Assembly (NCBI GenBank): GCA_008729055.1
Contig: SDUX01000007.1
Coordinates: 3,175,590-3,239,589, forward strand
Direction: 5' to 3'
Length of the DNA: 64,000 nucleotides
Origin: Pyropia haitanensis
Lineage: Eukaryota > Rhodophyta > Bangiophyceae > Bangiales > Bangiaceae
Below, in pieces: positions 53,573 through 64,000 of the stretch (positions are counted from its first letter, which is position 1; the number at the start of each line of letters is the position of its first letter). The notes under the pieces were generated by a model. The model was not told the origin of the DNA. It did not search any database and saw only the letters and a list, made by a program, of their open reading frames with translations. Both the position numbers and the translations under genes were made by a program.

Positions 53573-56500
53573 ATGGCGGCTGAGAAGGACACGTCCCCGA
53601 TGGAGGAGGACAAGCCCACCTCCTCGAATGGCAACGCTGAAGCCGAGAAGGACGCCGCTGGCGGGCCCAAGAAGGATCGCAAGCCCGGCGCTGAGTCGGC
53701 GAAGGAGGAGGATGGGGAGGAGGACCTGTCGGAGGAGGATGCGGCGCTGAAGGAGCAGCTGGAGCTGCTGGTGGAGCGTGTGCAGGACAATGACGCGGGG
53801 GTGCAGAAGCTGGCACTGGATACTATCAGGTCTGAGATTCGGTCGGCTACCTCGTCCATGACTTCCGTGCCCAAGCCGCTCAAGTTCCTGCGCCCGCACT
53901 ATGGGACACTGAAGGACTTTTTTGCACGCATGCCTGCGGGGGACAACAAGGTACGTTTTGGCACTTAGTCTGCAGTGGACGTGTGGGCACTGTTCAGTGA
54001 CGTTCACCAAGTGAGCCCCTTGTTCATGCTGTTGCTGTCAGGTCTAGTTTCTTGGCGCGGTTGTTTTACACTCTCCCTCGGACGTTCCATACTGACGGCT
54101 CTGTCTCCATTGATTTCCGTTGCTCTTTTCTCTTTGACTTTCTCCCGCGCGTTCATTGCTTGCAGGTGTACATGGCGGACGTGGTGTCGGTGCTGGCCAT
54201 GACCATGGCAGAAGACGGCGAGCGTGAGTGCCTGACGTTCAAGCTGCAGGGCTCGCGGGACAACCCCGAGCAGTGGGGCCATGAGTATGTACGGCACCTG
54301 TGCGGGGAGATCGGGGCGGAGCATGCTTCCCTGGTGGACGCTGGTGCTGCGTCGACGACGGAGTTGGAGGACCTGGCTCGTCTGGTTGATCAGATCGTCC
54401 CGTTCCTTGTATCGTCCAACGCGGAACCGGAGGCTGTGGACCTCCTCATGGAAGTGGATGCCCTCTCGAAGCTCCCCTCTCATGCGAATGCGGACAATTA
54501 TGAGCGGGTGTGCAACTACCTCAAGTCGTGTGCCGCCTACGTGCCTGAGCCGGACGACCAGGCGGTCCTTTCGACTGCGTTGCAGATCTATCGGCAAGAG
54601 TCAAAGTGGTCCCTGGCGCTGGCCATTGCGCTGCGTCTGAACGACGCGGAGGCGGTGCAGAGCATTTATTCGGCGTGCCCCGCTGGTGCTGAGAAGCTTC
54701 AGCTTGCCTTTGACCTTGCGCGCTCCAGCTGGGTGCTGCACGAGGACGTTGAGAAGGACGAGACGCTGCTGGAGGTGCTTGCCAACCGGAAGCAGACGGA
54801 CTACTTTGTGCATCTCGGCACTGACCTGCAGGTGATGGAGGCCAAGCAGCCTGAAGACATTTACAAGTCCCATCTCGTGGACAACCGCAGCGGCGGTGTT
54901 CTGCCCGCGGCGGTGGATTCGGCGCGGACGAACCTGGCGGCGACGTTTGTCAACGCCTTTGTCAATGCGGGCTTTCGGACGGACAAGCTCCTGAATGCAG
55001 ACGAGGAGAAGAGCTGGATTTACGGGCGCAATAAGGACCACGGCATGATGTCGGCGGCGGCATCGCTTGGCATGATCATGATGTGGGATGTTGACGGGGC
55101 GCTGCCTGAGATTGATCGGTTCCTCTACCACAGCGAGGAGTACGTCAAGGCGGGCATGCTGCTTGCCGTCGGCGTGGTGTCGTCCACCGTCCGTCACGAA
55201 GTGGACCCGGCGTTGGCGCTTCTATCGGAGCGGGTGACGGAGGACTCAGCACCGATACGCCACGGCTCCATTTCCGGGCTGGGCATTGCGTATGCGGGGA
55301 CCAGCAACGAGCAGGTTAAGGACGTACTTGTTCCGGTGCTGCTGGATGCGGAAGCCGCTGGGGATACGGCGGCCCTGGCAGCACTTAGCCTGGGCCTTGT
55401 GTTTGCCGGGACTGCGGACGAGGACCTGGCAGGCATCATGGTTCAGGCGCTGTCGGAGCGTGCTGACGCTGTCTTGTCCCCCGGTGACAGCAGCGATGGG
55501 GCTTTGTTGACGCGACTGATGCCGCTGGGTCTGGGCCTGCTGTTTCTCCGCACGCAGGAGGCGGCGGACGCTGTGGCTGAGTCTCTCAAGGCTTTTGTTG
55601 GGGAGAAGTCGGTGCTAGCTCGCGTCGCCGCTATTGCGCTGGAGGCGTGTGCCTATGCTGGTACTGGCAACGTACTCAAGATTCAGCGCTTCTTGACCAT
55701 CTGTGGTCGCCACCCGTCGGCAGACGCGGAGACAGCTGCGGCCGCGGACGCAGAGGCGGAGGCGGCTGCGGGTTCCGCGGCCGCTGCTGCTGCCGCTTCG
55801 ACGACCGCTCCTTCGGGAGATGTGAACGGGACGGACTCTGAAAGCGCGGGCGGGTCTGGGGCCGGCGTCGTGTCTGGTAACCTGGACAGCGCTCTCACCT
55901 CTGCCCTGACAGGCAGCCTCGGGGGTGGTGGTGCAGCGGAGTCGACTTCATCGACGACGCCTGCGGCAGGCGACGGTGCCTCTGCCGTCGCTGACGCGGC
56001 TGATGGGGCGGGGGTGGCGAATGGGGCCGACGCACCCAGCGCGGCCGATCGCAAGAAGGCCCGGGATGAGGAGGTCGCTGCATCCGAGGCGGAGCAGGCC
56101 ATTGCGGTACTGGGTCTGGCGCTTGTGGCTATGGGCGAGGAATTGGGCACGGCGATGACCATCCGCGCTTTTGGTCACCTCCAGCAGTATGGCGATCTGA
56201 GCGTACGCCGGGCGATGCCGCTTGCGCTCGGCCTGCTGTCCATCTCCAACCCGGATGTGCTCCTCACTGATACGCTGTCCAAGTTGACCCATGAGTCGGA
56301 CCCCGGGGTGTACCACGCGGCGGTTCTTGGTCTTGGCCTGATCGGCGCGGGCACGAACAACTCGCGTATTGCAGGCCTGCTCCGTTCGCTCAGTGCCTAC
56401 TTTTCGAAGGACCCCGCCGCTCTCTTTGTGGTACGCCTCGCTCAGGGCTTGCTGCATACGGGCAAGGGCCTAATCACGCTCAGCCCCTACCCTGCTGACT

Positions 56501-56988
56501 CCAAGGCGCTGTGCAACCGCGTGTCGCTGGGTGGTCTAGTAACCGTCCTGTTTGCGTGCCTGGACATGAAGGCTACGATCCTGGGCAAGAGCCACTACCT
56601 GCTCTACTTCCTTTCTTTGGCCATGACGCCACGGATGGTGACGACTGTAGACGAGGACCTGAAGCCGCTGCCCGTTCTTGTGAGGGTGGGGCAGGCAGTC
56701 GACACGGTGGGCCAGGCCGGTCGGCCCAAGCGGATCACGGGCTTCCAAACGCACACGACTCCGATTTTGTTGGCCAGCGGGGAGCGTGCAGAGCTGGCCA
56801 CGGACGAGTATCTCGCGTCGGCGTCGGTATTGGAAGGGGTGGTGGTGCTGACCAAGAACCCGGAATGGGTGGACGTGGAGAACGAGATGAAGGCGGCTGT
56901 GGCGGCTGGTGGGTCGTCGTCGGCGGCACCCAAGACATCCACAGAGACGGCCGCCGCACCACCCGCCGAGTCGAGTGGCGCTGCATAG
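53573..56988 (+). CDS. RPN1: RPN1/PSMD2, base subunit of the 26S proteasome; one intron
   Basis: RPN1 is the scaffold of the proteasome 19S base that receives ubiquitin-like shuttle proteins and deubiquitinase. Exon 1 is 53573-53950 (ATG in CGATGGCGG) and exon 2 is 54166-56988, giving 1066 residues. Exon 1 carries a charged, acidic N-terminus then LKEQLELLVERVQDND and LKFLRPHYGTLKDFF. Exon 2 continues VYMADVVSVLAMTMAEDGERE, which joins the family alignment without a gap. The central proteasome/cyclosome repeats are visible, for example HGSISGLGIAYAGTSNEQ and ALAALSLGLVFAGTADEDLAG. Residues about 637-780 are an Ala/Ser/Gly-rich insertion absent from yeast and human, which explains most of the extra length (human about 908). 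The C-terminal domain (HYLLYFLSLAMTPRM, TPILLASGERAELATDEYL) is complete. Composition is milder than that of its neighbours. Confidence 0.95.
53951..54165 (+). other. Intron of RPN1, 215 bases, phase 0
   Basis: The donor is GTACGT after AAC AAG. The acceptor TTGCTTGCAG is preceded by a T/C-rich tract. Splicing joins DNK to VYMAD exactly as in other RPN1 proteins. The intron is much more AT-rich than the exons. Confidence 0.93.
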
Positions 56989-57304
56989 GGCTGGTCGGCC
57001 CTGCACGTGCGTGCGTTGTTGTGTTCATATTTTGGTGTTCTGTGATCGCGTTTGTGTTCTGTACCTTTTCCCTGGCGTTTGTGTTTTCCCAGCTTTGGTT
57101 GCCGACATGATATGGGCAGTGTCGGGCACTGCTGCCACGCAGCTTGACGCGTCGCTCTTGACGTCGATGACGTCGCCCGCTGCTGTCCTCAGTGTTCCCT
57201 CTCGCTTGTGGACCTGCGCGAGAGCGGCAACGGGTTCGCAATGCCTGTTTCTTGTCCTCTGTTCCGTGCGGCCAGGCGCGTGCATCGTGCGGCGGGTCCT
57301 CCAG
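56989..57304. other. Convergent 3' region between RPN1 and the GnT-V-like gene
   Basis: T-rich sequence follows the RPN1 stop (57015-57110) and likely forms its 3' untranslated region. No AATAAA is seen. No gene. Confidence 0.35.
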
Positions 57305-59082
57305 TCACGCGCGCCGCGTGCCGCCGGCGCCCTCCGCAACGGCCCCGCCGCGCTCCTCCCCCTGCCGCACGCACGGGCACAGCCGGCGGGTGTGCTGGTA
57401 CTTGGCGTCGCACGCGCTGCCGCCCTGCGGGTGCACCATGCAGTACCCCCGCGGATGGCCCACCGGCGCGGTCGGCACCACCCAGCAAGGCATGTCGCGG
57501 CCCGCCGTACCCGCGGCGGCCAGCTCGCACGCGCGGCAGTCAAAGTGCGCGCGCAGCGCGGGGCAGTTGTTGACCAGCCGGAAGCCCGCGGCGGCACACG
57601 ATAGGTCCCCCCCCCTCGCCGCACCCGTACCCGCACCCGCACCCCCCCCGCCCCCGCGCTCCGGGCCAGCGGCACAGGTGGTGTCGCAGTCGGCGCCCTT
57701 GGCGCCCACCACCATCACCAGCCGCGAGGCGAGCGCGTCGGCCGCCGCGTCGGCCGCGGCTTCCGCCGCGGCCGCCGCCGCGGCCGCTGCGGTGCCGGCG
57801 CCCGCCGACCGGCCGGGCGCGAGTGCGAGCAGCGCCACCGCAAAATGGACCGCCGCAAACGGGTCGCCCGCCGCGCCACCGCCACCCCCCGCGGTGCGGA
57901 CGGTCCGCGGCGCCGCGCGGGCAGCGCCGCCCGCACCGTCGCCGTCGCCGCCGCTGCCGCCGCCGGCCATGCCCGTCAAAGGGTGCCCGCCGCTGGCTCC
58001 CGCGAACGGCGGTGGGGGCGCCGCCAACCCTCCCACCACGCCAACCCCCCCCCCCCCCCCTCGGGTGGCGGCAGCAGCGACAGCGTCAGCACCTCGCCCG
58101 CACACGCGCCGAGGAGGCTGGCGCCAAACAGGGGCCCCACCTCCCCCGCCGCCGCCGCCGCCGCCGCCGCCGCGGTCGCCGCCGCGCCCGCGCCGCGCAC
58201 AAACACGTCGACCGTCCCCGCCGTCGCCGCGGCCGCCGCCGCGTCCCCGCCTGCTGCAGCCGCCGTCGCCGCCGCCGTCGCGGCCGCGGTGGAGCCGTCC
58301 ACATCCACCCCGTCGGCGGCGCGCGCGAGGTAGCGGACGGTGGCAAGGTTGCCCGGCACCGCCGCCACCCGGTAGGTGCCCCCACACCCGAGCACCGACC
58401 GCCGGCGGGTGACGACCGCGACGGTGCCCAGCGCCCACACCCGCGGACGGCCGCCGTCGTCAGCCGCGGCGACCGCCGCGGCGTCGGCGGGGGCGGGGCG
58501 GTCCCCTGCCGCCGAGCCGCCAGTGACGTTGGCCCACGGGTTGTCCCACGTGGTTGGCGGTGGCGTCGGCGGCGGGCCCGCCAGCCGCACCACGTCGGCG
58601 GTGGAGAAGGCGGGCGGACCGGCGGCGGCCAGGAGGGCGGCGGCCGTGCCGCCCGTGCCCGTTCCATCGCTGTCGCTGTCACCACCCCCGTCTGCACCGC
58701 CGGCTGTCCACGCGCGACGGCGAGCCACCTGCGCCAAGGCCGCCACCAGGGTGGTCAGGCCGACCGCCACGGCAACAGCCGCCCACCACCGGGAGCGGCG
58801 CGCCACCAACGCCGCGGCGGATGCCCGTAGGCGGCGGCCACGGACCGCCCAGCCGTCATGGGAGCCCCGGCCGCCGCCGCCGCCGCCGCCATCGCCGTGT
58901 GAAGCGGGGAGCAGCCACGAGGGGGCAGCGGCGGCCGCCGCCGCCGCGCCGCCCCCACCCGCCGGTGGGTGCCGCCGTGCCCGTGGGCGCCCGTCGCCAG
59001 CCGGTGGCGACGCCGACGGTCCCGCCCACGCCCCTCCCGCCTGTGCTACAGGCAGCACCGAAGCGGCGGCGGGTCCGCCCAT
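57305..59082 (-). CDS. Type II membrane protein with GnT-V-like C-terminal Cys-rich domain (frame broken at a C16 run)
   Basis: The ATG at 59082 is the only methionine near the start. A disordered Gly/Ala/Pro tail of about 125 residues precedes one membrane segment (WWAAVAVAVGLTTLVAALAQVA), with basic residues before it, so a Golgi-type type II orientation is likely. A lumenal region follows (FSTADVVRLAG, VWALGTVAVVTRRRSVLGCGGTYRVA). At the C16 run 58045-58060 the frame changes. One frame over, the protein continues through AAVHFAVALLALAPG and SRLVMVVGAKGADCDTTCAAG into a Cys-rich end: FRLVNNCPALRAHFDCRAC, MPCWVV, GYCMVH, CDAKYQHTRRLCPC. The C-x3-C start, the VN..L..F.C core and the R-R-x-C-P-C ending match the C-terminal module of GnT-V (MGAT5, GT18). 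The GT18 catalytic domain itself is not seen. The span lacks one base of whole codons. Function unknown, probably Golgi or surface. Confidence 0.6.
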
Positions 59083-61543
59083 GCCCCCCGGGGGGGGCGC
59101 CGCCGCGCGGTGGCCAGGGCCACCGGGCGACCGCGGGGGGTGGCCAAGGCCACGCCGCGGGTTGAACGGGAGGAGGAGCGGCTGCGTAGGTGATGCACGA
59201 GAGGGTTGGATTGGGCGCCACGGCTTGGGGAAGACGCCTGCGCAGCTGCCGGGGTAGAGCGGCCTGCACAGCACCTCGCGAAAGCCGTCAAATTAACCGA
59301 TAGTAGGTTGGGTCGGCCAGTTCGAATCCCCTACACATCGATAGCGGATGTAACATATTGCTCTGCTGAACGAGGTCAAGAGCTCTGATTCAATAGTGGT
59401 CCAGAGTCATCCACCGTTCGTGGCCCCAGTGCGCATCCGATCGGCATGGCGATCTTTGGACGACTCGGGCGCGAGATGTGTTGTGTTCAACTTCTTCGTT
59501 CTTCTTCCTGCTTTCCCCGCCCCCCCCTGCCCGCATGCATACCTCCCCCGTCCCCCTCCCCTCCACCGCCACAAACCAGCCATACACAGCGCATCCATGT
59601 GGCATACGGAACAGCGGTCTTCACGGCATGTGTCGCTCATGACCGCAAACCTACACACCTTGGCAAAACAAAACACCCAGTGACAAACACCAAGAGCCCA
59701 TCACGTCAGCACCTCGCATCAGCAAAACGTTCCAACAAGCCTGTCAACCAGCCAGGTCTGCCCCCGCCCCCCACCCCACATGGCACTGCACATGCGCGCC
59801 GACGGGGGTAGAGCCATCACCAAACAACTCCCCTCGTCGTCCTCACCCCTGACTCGGCAACTCGCCCGCAGTCTCCCCCCAAACAAGACCAGTGCACACA
59901 ACAACACCTGCGCAGTGAAGCCGGCGACCAATCGACAAGGGAACAGGAGACGTACCAGGCTCGTATCGTGCGCTGACCGACACGAGAGAATCTCACACCA
60001 CCAGCAAGCAACCGACCGGAAGCGAACGCACCAGGCACACCTCAAGAAATAGGGACAGCTCATTCTCCTGTCCATCCGCGAGTCAGCATACAGATGTCCA
60101 TGCCGCGCCGCGCCCCACCTCGCGTCCCGTTGCCCTGACCCCAAGCCTCAAAAACAATGCCACAGGTCCCCCCTCGCAGCACCACAATGTCGGGTTCCGC
60201 CCCTCCTCCAATCGGGATAGGCACGTACGTTCATGGCAACAGTCAAGGGGATGTAGGGGACGACGTCGGTCGGAGGCAGCGTAGTGAGAAGGGCCAGCGC
60301 CGTCGTGCACTAGAAGCACGGCCGAGGGTGGAACGGCGCGGGAGACAGCGGGCGCGGGGTCGGGGTGACGACTGAACCAGCTGCGACCGTTGCGCCGCGG
60401 GGCGCACGAGCTGCGGCGCTCGAAACGTCCGCGTTGCATTCGGCCGAACAGCTCAGAACCGCACGTGTCGACCTTGCGCGTGCTCCGGGCCGTCGCGGGG
60501 TGTCACGAGCGATTCCCTCGACTTGCTGACAATCACCAACTTCCTATCTGGAAGGGCCGTTTCTGCTGCCCACAAGCCTACTTTATTCCCGCAAGGAGGC
60601 ACTTCATTGCACTTACAGGTCAGGTTTACCATTACGGCTGGTCACACACCGTCGCCATTACATCTCCTCCACCCAGCCAGCCTCCAACGGCACCGGCAGG
60701 ATTGTCAGCAGCCCCGTCAGCAGAAGATGGCGCTCAACATCCTGTCAGACCTCGTAGGCGCCAGATCATATCCGATCCACCGTGGCAAGATGCCATGCGA
60801 TGTCTCGACTGGCACTTCCGATTGTGTCTCACTGGTCGCCAGTGCTTTCTAACCTTCTGGCGATCGCGTCGAGAGAGGATTCGTCTTACTGGGCTCTCGC
60901 GCCGCTCGGATAGTTCAAATCCGTTCTGATTCGGCTTTTCTTGAGGTGCTGTGTGCCGCAGGCCCAGAGCGCCGTTGTCGAGCAGGCGGCTCCAGTCAGC
61001 GGAGAAGTTGGGGCGCCGCGATGGATGCCGATGAAGCAGGAGGGGCAACAACAGACCGAAATCTTAATGTCCAAGTCCGCGATGCGTCTAGTTGGTCGTC
61101 GCCCCGGAGGTATTAAGTAGCTGTTGTGCACGGTCGAATGCCCGTTTTGAGGCGATGTGGAGCACCACGCCATCTCGGCAGATGCGGGCGGCACCAAGAG
61201 CCGTCTAAATATGTAGCTAGCTAAAGGGAGGGTATGCATCGCCTCCTCGTGGTGCAATGAAGGCATGTGGAGTCATCCTGGATGCTAATGTTGGTCAACG
61301 AGGACCTCAGCGGCCGGACTGTGTTCTTGGCTCGCGGACGTAGAGACAAACAAACAGAACAAGGAAGTCATGGCCTCCCGACTCAGGGATGCGTCACAAC
61401 AAAATCTACACACGGACACAGCCAAGCATGGCCGCAACATCCACGACTGTAGCTGCATTCTGCTCGCTCAGCACCATGCCACCCCCTCCCCCCCTTCCCC
61501 GCATCCCGCGCCCTCCCTTGCTCCCCCCTGTTGCCTATCCCGC
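59083..61543. other. AT-richer intergenic region
   Basis: About 2.5 kb, much less GC-rich than the rest of the window from about 59280 to 61460. It holds the promoter of the GnT-V-like gene at its left end and the 3' end of the FAD synthase at its right. Short open frames have no domain or good start. A GTTCGAATCC at 59319-59328 recalls a tRNA T loop, but the flanks do not pair. No RNA gene can be supported. Confidence 0.35.
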
Positions 61544-62727
61544 TCACGTTCGCCCTGCTCGCTCGTCCTGAGCGTCGTCCAGGCAGTAGGCCGGCGCGTA
61601 ATTGCCGTCTGGGCGGAGGAGCTTCGGGTTGGCCACCGTGTTGGACACCCCCCCCAGGCTCGTGTACCCCCGGTCGTAAATCGGCGCGTAGGGCAGCCGC
61701 CAGCGCCGCAAAAACCGCCACACGTCCCCATACGTCCAGTCGAGGATGGCGTTGACGCGCATAAACGGGGGCCACCCCACCGAGGACGGCTCAAAGTGCT
61801 CCATCCGCCCGCCGTGCGGGTCGTCCCGGCGGGTGCCGAGGACAAATGCGGCGACGCCGCGGGAGTGCACAAACGCTTCAATTCCCGCCTTGAAGCCCCC
61901 CGCCTGGTCCACCGCCTCGATGCCGTAGCGGGCGGCGGTGGTGCGAACAAACGATTCGACCTCATCAAACGCGTCCGCGTCGGTGATGTACATGGAGAGG
62001 ATGGGGGGGGACGCTGTCGGTGGCGGGGGGGAGGAAGGGTGGGGGCGAGCGTGGCCCCCCTGCGCCCATACGGCTGCTGCCCATTTCCCACGAGGACAGT
62101 GGTGGTGGGTGGCGGCGCTGCCGCTGCTGCCGCCGCCGACGCCACGGAGGACAAGCTCGCCTCCTCGGCCGCCACCACCCGCCGGTGGTGCGCGACCGCA
62201 GCGCGCATCAGATGCAAGATGACCGTGGCGTCCTTGCCGCCGTTGAACGCTATGGCCAGCCGTCCCGTGCCATACAGCCGCAGGGCGCCGCCAAGGACAT
62301 CAAGGGAGCGGCGGAGGCGGATGCCAAAGCAGCCGCCCGACGCCGCGCTTCCACCACGCCCGCCGCCACCGCCGCAACTGCTGTCGCCGCGGCAGTCACC
62401 GCCACCCCCGCCGCTGCCCCCAACGCCGCCGTTGAGGGCTTGGACGCCCGCCACCGACGCGGGACACCCCCCCTCACCGGCGCAGCCGCGCCGATCAGAC
62501 CGGTCGCCGCCGGCGCCGCATCCCCAGTCGGCGTCCCCGCAGGAGCACCTATCGTCCTTGGCGGCGCACGCCGCGGTTGCTGCGATCATCGCATCGTACA
62601 GCTCAATGGCGTCGGCGTCAGGAGGAGGGGCAGTGCCCGGGGGGAGGGGGGACGAGGTGTCCCCGCCTCCGCCACCGCCGCCACCGACGCCGCCGCCGCC
62701 GCCATCGCCGCCGCCATCTGGTCTCAT
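61544..62727 (-). CDS. FAD1: FAD synthase (FMN adenylyltransferase), PAPS-reductase-like (frame broken near G7/G8 runs)
   Basis: The enzyme transfers AMP from ATP to FMN to make FAD. The ATG is at 62727. After a Gly-rich N-terminal region (residues about 1-145 including Cys/Asp-rich inserts), the nucleotide-binding PP-loop RLAIAFNGGKDATVILHL appears at about 156-173, followed by an Ala-rich insertion. The second half contains SMYITDADAFDEVESFV, the flavin/ATP site FVLGTRRDDPHGGRMEHFEP, GWPPFMRVNAILDWTYGDVWRFL and YDRGYTSLGGVSNT, all diagnostic of eukaryotic FAD synthase. The two halves are in different frames. The change lies between 62031 and 62003, where runs of seven and eight Gs occur, and the span is one base short of whole codons. 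About 394 residues against roughly 300 in yeast FAD1. No separate molybdopterin-binding domain is seen. Confidence 0.85.
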
Positions 62728-64000
62728 GACAGCCCAGACGCGGGAAAACAGCAGAGGGTGTGTGGTGCGCAGTCAAGCCACCGTGGAGAGCGGGGAGAAT
62801 TGATAGAGAGCCAGAGAAGAGGGGACGGTGGGCTTGCCGACCGAGGCACAGGCGGGCCAAGTGCTCTGGTGAGGAGCGCTGTGCAACAAGTGGCAGAGGC
62901 CACCAAGCTGGACGTGCCGCCCTCCGAAAGCACGGCCTGGTCATCTAAGTACCATGATCTGTCATCGACCGGGTTTCGGGTCCCAACCATGTCAGCCGCA
63001 TGGGCCACTCAAGCGGTTAACTACATTATTAATGTAGTCCCGATTTTGGCGGATGTGCTTGTGTACAAGTGCACAGCAGCAGCCACCTCACGGCTTCTAG
63101 CTAGACCAATGCGGCGCGAGAACGTCTCAGTGATCCAGTGGCGCTCTCATCCCTACGTGACCAAGGGGGCTCCCGTCCCGTGCACACACGCGTTCTGAGT
63201 TTGAATAGGACCCTTTAGCTGAAACTTGATTAGCCCTGGACGAGCTCCCACATTTTCGATACATTTTCAAATGTTTAGAACACTAGTCAATAATTCATAT
63301 AAATACATAGCTTTGCTGTTGTGCTGGGCTTATCAGGCTTTCTCTTCTATTGATTCCTCTATGCTTGCAGCTGCCGCCCCTTCCGCGTCTGACTGGAGAG
63401 GCAGCCTCTGCGCGAGCAGCCGCCGACTGTACCCTTCGGCCGGTAGTAATGCGGAACGCCGCATTCCAACCCAGCGGTCGCTGATGCGGCCGGCGGGCGA
63501 CGGCCCCTCCCGCCCCGACCGCGGGTCGCACCTTCTGCCGCCAGGTACCTCCCACCCGGCACCCAGCGCCACCCGCTCGATGCCCCCGCCGCCCTCTCCC
63601 AGCCCGCAACCCCGCCACCAGTCCATTTAATGAACACCAGTCTCCAGGATGGTCTGAGGTCACCACTCCCCAGCTAGCGCCCACTCCCTCATTTGCCGCC
63701 GTTGGCTCCCGCCGCTAGCCCCTCCCCGCGCCTGCAGCTGCCGCCGACGCAGGCGGACGCTCTCCGCGGGCTCAGATCTCTCCCCCCACCCGCATACACT
63801 TCCGCCCGACGCTATCCCCCAATCCCTCTGTTAGTGGCCGCCGACCGCCAGCAGCCGCCAGCGCGACGGGCGCATACCCTCCACCGGCCGGCAACCGCTG
63901 CCGCGCCTGCGGCCACTGGCGACCACCCTTACTACTTTCTATCCCCGCTGCGAGCTTTGGCAGCGGCAGTCAGTCGCCCCGATCCGGCCGGCGCCGACCT
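62728..64000. other. Right-edge region without a supported gene
   Basis: 62728-63000 is the 5' flank of the FAD synthase. At 63017-63035 a short perfect palindrome (ACTACATTA/TAATGTAGT) occurs. From 63220 to 63370 the sequence is AT-rich, with TATAAATA at 63299-63306, which could be a promoter for a plus-strand gene beyond or near the right end. The rest is Pro/Arg-coding low complexity with no domain. Confidence 0.35.

Noticed and set aside
59290..59360. tRNA-like T loop GTTCGAATCC
   Set aside because: The flanking bases do not form a T stem, and I could not find matching D, anticodon or acceptor arms.
60900..60945. Second tRNA-like motif GTTCAAATCC
   Set aside because: The T stem does not pair and no cloverleaf can be drawn.
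61468..61543. Continuation of the first FAD synthase frame past the enzyme's real stop
   Set aside because: After the G7/G8 runs that frame loses all resemblance to the family, while the other frame carries the conserved second half and stops at 61544.

Overview
The window looks like nuclear DNA of a GC-rich, intron-poor eukaryote. The genes are single open frames, or frames with one short intron. They start in good Kozak contexts and are padded with Ala, Gly and Pro tracts. They encode eukaryote-only proteins: NOC2, TIM14/PAM18, the proteasome subunit RPN1, an FLAD1/FAD1-type FAD synthase, a RING-H2 ligase, C2H2 proteins and a Hint-domain protein. Composition, intron poverty, gypsy elements and a secreted Hint protein together suggest a bangiophyte red alga (Porphyra/Pyropia-like). 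That is inference, not proof.

Layout. 1-1676 (minus): gag and the start of pol of a Ty3/gypsy element that runs off the left edge, with a correctly phased -1 slippery heptamer between them. 2041-2678 (minus): small two-finger protein whose first exon is not visible. 3100-6168 (plus): a decayed second retroelement with a broken gag and a protease that has lost its catalytic Asp. 6234-7626: an almost perfect 689-bp tandem duplication with an older internal repeat. 9173-10933: C2H2 factor. 14228-11273 (minus): NOC2. 15227-16963: MFS transporter. 19100-20961: degenerate P450. 21771-21400 (minus): TIM14. 23597-26389: met-zincin protease. 29235-31601: secreted PTPT/Hint protein. 35084-36892: second C2H2 factor. 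38759-42363: ankyrin protein. 42364-47438: gene-free, extremely GC-rich repeats. 47439-49337: CAMK-like kinase. 50864-52068: RING-H2 protein with a three-codon first exon. 53573-56988: RPN1 with one intron. 59082-57305 (minus): type II membrane protein with a GnT-V-like Cys-rich tail. 62727-61544 (minus): FAD synthase.

The genes do not form an operon or an obvious pathway. They are mostly housekeeping genes (ribosome assembly, mitochondrial import, proteasome, flavin cofactor) mixed with regulatory and secreted proteins. Several pairs are divergent (NOC2/MFS, TIM14/protease) and one is convergent (C2H2/NOC2).

The most striking pattern is that five genes (NOC2, P450, ankyrin, GnT-V-like, FAD synthase) change frame exactly where a mononucleotide G or C run lies in the coding sequence. 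Four of the five are one base short of a whole number of codons. This points to homopolymer length errors in the assembly or to real hypermutable runs; pseudogenisation is the less likely reading. The other prominent observations are the inferred MGQ micro-exon giving an acylation motif, the P450 without its ExxR motif, and mononucleotide runs up to 26 bases long.
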